A stretch of DNA of 64,000 nt from Agrostemma githago (lineage: Eukaryota > Streptophyta > Magnoliopsida > Caryophyllales > Caryophyllaceae): assembly GCA_958450325.1 (NCBI GenBank), contig OY288259.1, positions 60,600,987 to 60,664,986 of the forward strand. Reading direction: 5' to 3'. A model generated the notes under the pieces. That model ran no database searches. It was not told where the DNA came from and saw nothing but the letters and a program-made list of their open reading frames with translations. Of this stretch, positions 58,338 to 64,000 are shown piece by piece (the stretch's first letter is position 1; the number at the start of each line of letters is the position of its first letter). The position numbers and the translations under genes are program-made.

Positions 58338-58609
58338 CTCCCTCCGTCCCAAAATATCTGTCCCGTTTACTTTTGCACGATAATTAAGAAAATGGTGTGA
58401 TGATTGAGTATATAGGCAATCATGACTAGTTTATAGGGTGATGTGTGAGGTGGTGTGGGTTAATGGAATGACAAAATGGTAAATACTTTGTCTTAGTAGA
58501 GACGAAGTTGTAAAAAAGGATAGACTAAAAAGGAAAGTTGAGAAATGGGACAATCATTAAGAACCTACCCAAAAAGGAATACGGGACAATCTTAGTGGGA
58601 CGGAGGGAG
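58338..58609. mobile_element. Stowaway-like MITE, about 270 bp
   Basis: TA-flanked, ends CTCCCTCCGTCCCAAAATATC and TCTTAGTGGGACGGAGGGAG. Confidence 0.85.
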
Positions 58610-59180
58610 TATATAAAAAGTAAATAAATAATTAAAACGAAAAAATCATCAAAACTTGCTGGCTAAACCAAAAGAAAATGAAAATAAGTACTTCGACCTT
58701 CTCTTCGTATCACCTTCAGATTCATACAGTTCGGTCTCATTAAGTTTGGTTTGTATTATCAGCTTGTTCAGTCCTCATTAACTCGACTCAGTCAAATCTC
58801 GGCTTGATTAAACTCATCTCAATAGTGAGTAAGTGAGCTACAAATGACTCTGACTAATGTGACTAGTTAATACGGAGTATAGAAACAACCGTGACTCATA
58901 AATTGAGACGAGTCCACCAAACAAGCAAAGAAGTCACCCTCGCTCTACTCTCACATCCCTCACCAAGCCTCGATCGCTCTACAACTACCACCACCACCAC
59001 CACCATCCACCCACAACAACCTACACGACTATGGCTCGTTTGACAATGGTGTGATTAGCCTACATGTCACCCCAACTTACCCACTACTATCCGATGATCA
59101 TAGACGATCAGTTCGAACATAAATTCGACAAGCCAATAACACGATTCACCACCGAAGGCTTCAAAGGGGATGACATGATA

Positions 59181-59413
59181 CTCCCTCCATTCAAATCAAA
59201 AGTGCACATTTCTTTTATTGACACTATTCACAACTAAAGAGAATTTTCAATATAATCATGTGAGATCTTGTTTGATTCATCTTTATGGGTAGGTCAAGAA
59301 TATCAAATTTTTATAATTTTTGCTAATGTAAAATGAAAGATATCAACAGTGCAAAGCATGCCTCGACAAATGTGCAAAAGAAAAATGTGTAGTTTGGATT
59401 TGAATGAAGGGAG
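59181..59413. mobile_element. Stowaway-like MITE, about 230 bp
   Basis: TA-flanked, ends CTCCCTCCATTCAAATCAAA and TTTGGATTTGAATGAAGGGAG. AGTGCACATTTCTTTT pairs with AAAAATGTGTAG inside. Confidence 0.85.
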
Positions 59414-59813
59414 TAATATTTAAAAGATTGACACGATTCTATATGTCAAATCTAAAAATTACTCACTCCTTTTCGTTGACAATCTTCTTCCTTTCTTTTT
59501 TGGGTTATTTCTCTAAGAATTTCCTACTTGTATTTCTTTTTTGATACTCCATACATAATAGTACTTGTACTTGGCTAATATTTACACGTCTTTTACCTTA
59601 CTCAACCTCACCACATTTTTTTTTCCCTTAAAATTAGTACCCAAAAGAACATACTGAAAAGGAGGTAGTATAATATTACAAACACGGTACTCTTTTAATA
59701 ATAAGACATGCATTTACGCAGAATTAATAAACTAGTAAGAAGAAAATGAAAGTGTGATTAACTAATAAATGTGCCTGTCTTAAGTGATTTAAAAACTTCT
59801 CTAGTCAAACATA

Positions 59814-60002
59814 CTCCCTTCGATTCTTTAAATTCGCAACGTTTACTATTTGCAAATAATAAGGTTGTGAGTGGAGATGGTGGGTCTCACCAATAAAGTA
59901 AAAAGCTTACCCAAACAAAAACCTACCTATTATAGAAATGTTGCAAACCTAATGAATTTGCCAAATATGGAATATGTTGCGAATCTAAAGAATCGGAGGG
60001 AG
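59814..60002. mobile_element. Stowaway-like MITE (GATTCTTTAGATTCGCAAC family), copy 2
   Basis: TA-flanked, ends CTCCCTTCGATTCTTTAAATT and AATCTAAAGAATCGGAGGGAG. The interior is the reverse complement of that at 57786-57977 with few differences. Confidence 0.85.
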
Positions 60003-61136
60003 TAACATTTAATGTTAGGGATTAAGAGTGGTGTTTAGAGCCTACAATGGTGTTACAAATCAGGTGAACAAGGAGGCATGATGGACACAATTCATGACCC
60101 ACAATCGATCAGATTCACCATTTTAATCAAACCCAGTTAGTTCATGATGAGCAAAGGATATATCCATGACTCATGACTTAACCAAAGAAGCATAATTAAA
60201 GGGTAGTTGAAGATACAACTACAAGGAACACATGTATGCAGGAGATTATATCGAGTTAATAAAGTCGAAAATGTCAACAAATGGTTTCAATTAATATTCC
60301 ATAGTAACACCCGTAAGTCCGTAACCATATAAGAAAACCACGGTCAATGGTTCAATGGACGATTGAGACAGAAAGAGTACCATATAAGTCGACCAATGAT
60401 TCTTATACCTCCATGGCTATAGATATAAGCTACGAGTACAATTCTATTACGAATGGGGCTACCCACCAACATCAGCATTCTCACCTACACCACCGCGCTA
60501 CTTCCAAGTTCCAACTATACCGCCCTACCTCCCACAACATGTCGACGGTAATGTCAACAAATTGACCATTGCCCACGATAGCGAGACCCTAATTTCTCCG
60601 GTCGAAATTGAATTGAGTTACATTGATGAATTCAATTGACCGAACTTTATAGGCAGAGTTGGCCAACGCAGTGGCCCAACTCGGCCTGGCAGCCACATAG
60701 GGCCAATTTTTCCCGACCCAACACACCGTCAATTCCGGATTGGGTTTGGGCCACATTTCCACGGCTCAGCCCTCCCAGACCCATGAAAAAAGCAGGAAAA
60801 AAAACAATGGCGATCTAGAACTGACTAGAGTCACTATAAGGGGGCCAACCCGACTTGGTCCGATCCACCATCGTTTAAGGGCCTAGTTCTTAGTACTTCT
60901 TACCGCACTTTGAAAGACCGGCTGGCACCAGCCAATTTTTTGGCTGTTGAGCTAAATTTATTAGAGCTAACCTCAATTAAAAACTGAAGTAAATACCTAA
61001 CACATTACACATCCATCCAAGAGCTATTTACATAGGATTATAGCTAATAGCTATCCACTTCTCCCCATTTTAATGATAGGTGTTTAACTTGTAGGAGGAA
61101 GAAAGTAGATACTCCCGTTATTTACTTAAATTAGTA

Positions 61137-61226
61137 CTCCCTCCGTCCTTTATGTTTCTTCCCGTTTCAATATAATACTCCTCACAAATCTTAAATTGTG
61201 GGAAGAAACATAGAGGACGGAGGGAG
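61137..61226. mobile_element. Stowaway-like MITE, 90-bp hairpin
   Basis: TA-flanked, ends CTCCCTCCGTCCTTTATGTT and AACATAGAGGACGGAGGGAG, followed inside by TCTTCCC and GGGAAGA. Confidence 0.85.
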
Positions 61227-61840
61227 TACCATTCACTCACTTTTCACCTTCAAGAAAATGGAGGGAGTAGTAATTCTCCCATATCAAAAAAGAAACGAAG
61301 CAAATGATTGAAAATAATCATCATACAGGAACTCGATTTCTAAACACAAATTTTCTCCTGCGGTCATATCCATCACAAATTGAGACGGATCAAGTAACGT
61401 AGATAGGACAAATAAAAAACGATTTGTCATTATCTATCCCCATGGTTAATATTTACTTCGTCATAGTATCCACATGCATATTTCTATATCAACATGATTG
61501 AACAGATGTAACTTGTACGGAGTAATAATCATGCAATCGTAGAGAAGTTTGAATGTAGGCATGTAGCAACACAAAACCCAGCTGTAAAAGTAAGTACTCT
61601 TTGTAATAATTATTATTATTATCCATGAGACAATCACATATACACAAGAAACACATTGCATGTCAATAATGGGACGAAATCCAGATGTTCCAGTGACAGT
61701 AACAAACACAAAACTTATGGCTGCGGATTACTAGAATCCCCAACGTCAACCACTATCTAACACAATCATAATAATAGTAATTACTAGTATAATAATATGT
61801 TCCATAGATGATTAACATAATAAACTCTCGTAATTAATTA

Positions 61841-62131
61841 CTCCCTCCGGTCACTATTTTTCGCCTCACTTTCCTTATTTAGAAGGTTTTTATTTTTTGC
61901 CTCACTTCTCAACTTTCCTTTTATATCTTACCCTCTTACCATATTATCCTTCTTTCTATCCTTTATTTACAAGAAATGCTATTGAATTTTACACTTTAAG
62001 ACACACCATTCATTTTTTTATCATTTTATATTCATTCTTCACTACCCCACCATAATTTATTTACCATTTTATATTCATTCATTATTTTACGTGCAAAAGG
62101 AAATGGGGCAATAAATAATGACCGGAGGGAG
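61841..62131. mobile_element. Stowaway-like MITE, about 290 bp, second copy
   Basis: TA-flanked, ends CTCCCTCCGGTCACTATTTT and AATAATGACCGGAGGGAG. The interior is the reverse complement of the 53172-53462 element. Confidence 0.85.
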
Positions 62132-62357
62132 TAGTAATTAATATTAACAAGACCGTAAGGGGTTAGTACATGGCAAAGGTGGGTGTTTGACACGACAACA
62201 GTCAAGAATAATTAATACCAACTCCGATCTTCCTTTGTACTTATCACTTTATCAATGCCACGATATTCCATCACACTCATAACTATTAAGCCTAAGTCAA
62301 ACACCACATTATGAATCCTAATGTTCCCGCAGTTGAGAGCGAATACGAAATACTTTA

Positions 62358-62439
62358 CCCGTCTCGTTCATCTGTTTGATTTTTAGAATTAATTGTGAAG
62401 AATATTTTAAAAATAAATAAATGAATGAGACGGAGAGAG
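62358..62439. mobile_element. Stowaway-like MITE, 82 bp
   Basis: TA-flanked, CCCGTCTCGTTCAT at the left and ATGAATGAGACGGAGAGAG at the right. Confidence 0.6.
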
Positions 62440-62644
62440 TATGAAATATATTATTCCATTGGATTTGGTTTTCTGATTATGGTGAAGTTAGAAGTCTACC
62501 TTGCACTTTTTTTTGGGTACATACCTTACACGATAAATACAGCATCTATTATACTTATATTTGACAACAATCAATGATGCAAAGTCTTTTATATTGGATC
62601 GTGAATGCCCCTCAAGAGATAATAGAAAATTAAAGTACTCAAAA

Positions 62645-63103
62645 GGGTGTTTGGTTGATACTTTCGGAATCAATTTCATTTATTCTAGTGCATGCTTGCC
62701 TCCTTTTGGAATGGAGTTAGAAACCGAAATCCGAAAGGGTTCTAAATTAACTTTAATCCATAGTCTAATGTTTGGCTGAAACTTTGGAATATGATGTTGG
62801 GTTGGGACATTTAGGAATGGAGTAGATGGTCATATGAATTTCTTTACTTCAAATTCATTCAAACCTTGAACCAAACAATCATAAACAAGTATGGGTATCT
62901 AATTTCTTTAGATCAAATCCATTCCAATACTCCAATACTTTGAACCAAACGCCTAAATTCACTCCAACCCCTTGAAATTCCAATCCATAGTCTCCACCCA
63001 TTCCAACCCCATCCTCTTACTTGCACCATAAATAATACTCCATAGCTTACTCGTGCTAGAATCCATTCCATTTCACTCCTTTTATTTGAACCAAACGACC
63101 CCT
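62645..63103. mobile_element. MITE with GTTTGGTT..AACCAAAC ends
   Basis: Left end GGTGTTTGGTTGATACTTT and right end TTGAACCAAACGACCCCT. ATTTGAACCAAACG-type words and CATTCCA/TGGAATG pairs recur inside. Flanking AAAAG is present on both sides but offset. Class is uncertain. Confidence 0.5.
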
Positions 63104-63622
63104 AAAAGTATTCAAACTACTGAGGATATTGTATTTCCGATTTCCGAATCTAAGACTTAATTTTGATAGGTTCGTATACAACATTTTTAAAATAAATGTG
63201 TTAAACTACAGTAAAAACAGAAAGATTATATTTTAATATACAATAGAGTGACCTTATTTATTATCATATGGATAAGGGATACATTTACATCCACTCTTAA
63301 TCATATGAATTTTAAAATTTTAGAACTTGATAACTTAGATTGCAAGTTTGCAACTGAATCTAAAACATAATACTCCCTCCGTATCTATATATAAGAATTA
63401 ACACCTTATAAAATCATATTCAAATCCTATCATTTACCATCCCTGATTAGGAGTCATGACTGTGTCGCATACTCGCATTAGATCCACACAAGTCGCTTTC
63501 CTCAAATAAAATTTGAGAATAGCCATAAATGCAGCTTACATGGCTGAATTATGTGGCTGATTAATAGTAATTCCAATTTACAGTACGTCTTGACTCATTA
63601 TAAGACTTACGGTAATACAGTA

Positions 63623-63916
63623 CTCCCTCCGATTCATTAGAATCGCAACATTTACTATTCACATCAAAAATAAGAAAAGTAAAGGTGGACCACAATAGGT
63701 GATGTCATGTAAGATTAAATAATATAATAATATTAGATTGGGTGAGTAGGTTAGGTGAGTAAAAAGTTAAAGTGAATATTTTGGAATATAATAATGATAA
63801 ATGAAGGGTATGTTAGTCATTTTATAAGAAAAATAAAGCCCAAAATAGAAATGTTGCAAAGCTGATGAATTTGCCAAATGTGGAATACGTTGCAAATCCA
63901 AAGAATCGGAGGAAAT
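63623..63916. mobile_element. Stowaway-like MITE (GATTC-TTAGAATCGCAAC family), copy 3
   Basis: Starts CTCCCTCCGATTCATTAGAA after TA. It ends AATCCAAAGAATCGGAGGA with a mutated terminus. The right arm (GAAATGTTGCAAA, TGATGAATTTGCCAAAT) matches copies 1 and 2, while the middle differs. Confidence 0.7.
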
Positions 63917-64000
63917 ATCACTTACTTTAATGAGGTAGTACTAGTTAGATTCAAAATTGATTAAATTCAGCCTACAGTTTGTATTTTACCATGGTCCATG

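Larger units (their letters stand above)
56061..64000. other. Gene-free region dense in MITEs
   Basis: No gene was found in the last 8 kb. The frames present are short and resemble nothing. At least ten small inverted-repeat elements are listed separately. A (CCA)n run lies at about 58985-59010. A segment at about 60650-60860 is rich in GGCCCAACTCGG-like words and may be another hAT-type remnant. Confidence 0.45.

Noticed and set aside
60347..60818. Short frames at 60347 and 60636
   Set aside because: No recognisable domain; the second lies in GGCCC-rich sequence resembling transposon subterminal DNA.

Overview
This is a stretch of nuclear DNA from a flowering plant. The evidence is genes with spliceable GT-AG introns, a WRKY20-type transcription factor, a plastid ATP synthase gamma subunit, a plant type I MADS-box gene, AT-rich intergenic DNA and many miniature transposons. 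A short spliced gene on the minus strand at 5.7-5.95 kb encodes a 38-residue peptide whose layout matches the orbitide (segetalin-type cyclic peptide) precursors known from Caryophyllaceae, so the source is probably a member of that family. The family assignment is inference; the genus cannot be read from the sequence.

Layout. 0-16 kb is the gene-rich part: a C2-domain protein (+), a proline-rich protein (+), the putative orbitide precursor (-), a plastid ATP synthase gamma subunit that lacks the regulatory cysteine pair (+), a tRNA-Arg(CCT) (-), a six-exon WRKY20-like gene (+) and a three-exon plastid zinc-finger protein (-). From 16.06 to 25.0 kb lies a tandem satellite of about 325 bp per unit (27 countable units), broken once by about 870 bp of foreign DNA. 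A 1746-bp non-autonomous hAT element with a perfect 8-bp target duplication sits inside the last, decayed unit. 28.4-32 kb holds an eight-piece (seven coding exons plus a 5' UTR exon) CCCH/LOTUS/RRM gene (-). 35-43 kb holds a type I MADS gene (+), the DNA-protein crosslink protease WSS1A (-) and the CTD phosphatase SSU72 (+). The SSU72 gene appears to contain a U12-type intron with GT-AT ends. 43.3-44.4 kb is an array of a 21-22 residue repeat with one frameshift, followed by a LINE tail. 45-64 kb is gene-poor: a small DUF7722 gene, a DUF4408/DUF761-type membrane protein, one short hAT element and more than a dozen Stowaway-like elements.

The genes do not form a pathway; they are independently transcribed single plant genes. 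Exon structures were worked out by hand from splice signals, frame and family conservation. All the multi-exon models given here close in frame with lengths divisible by three. Similarity statements rest on remembered family motifs, not on database searches.
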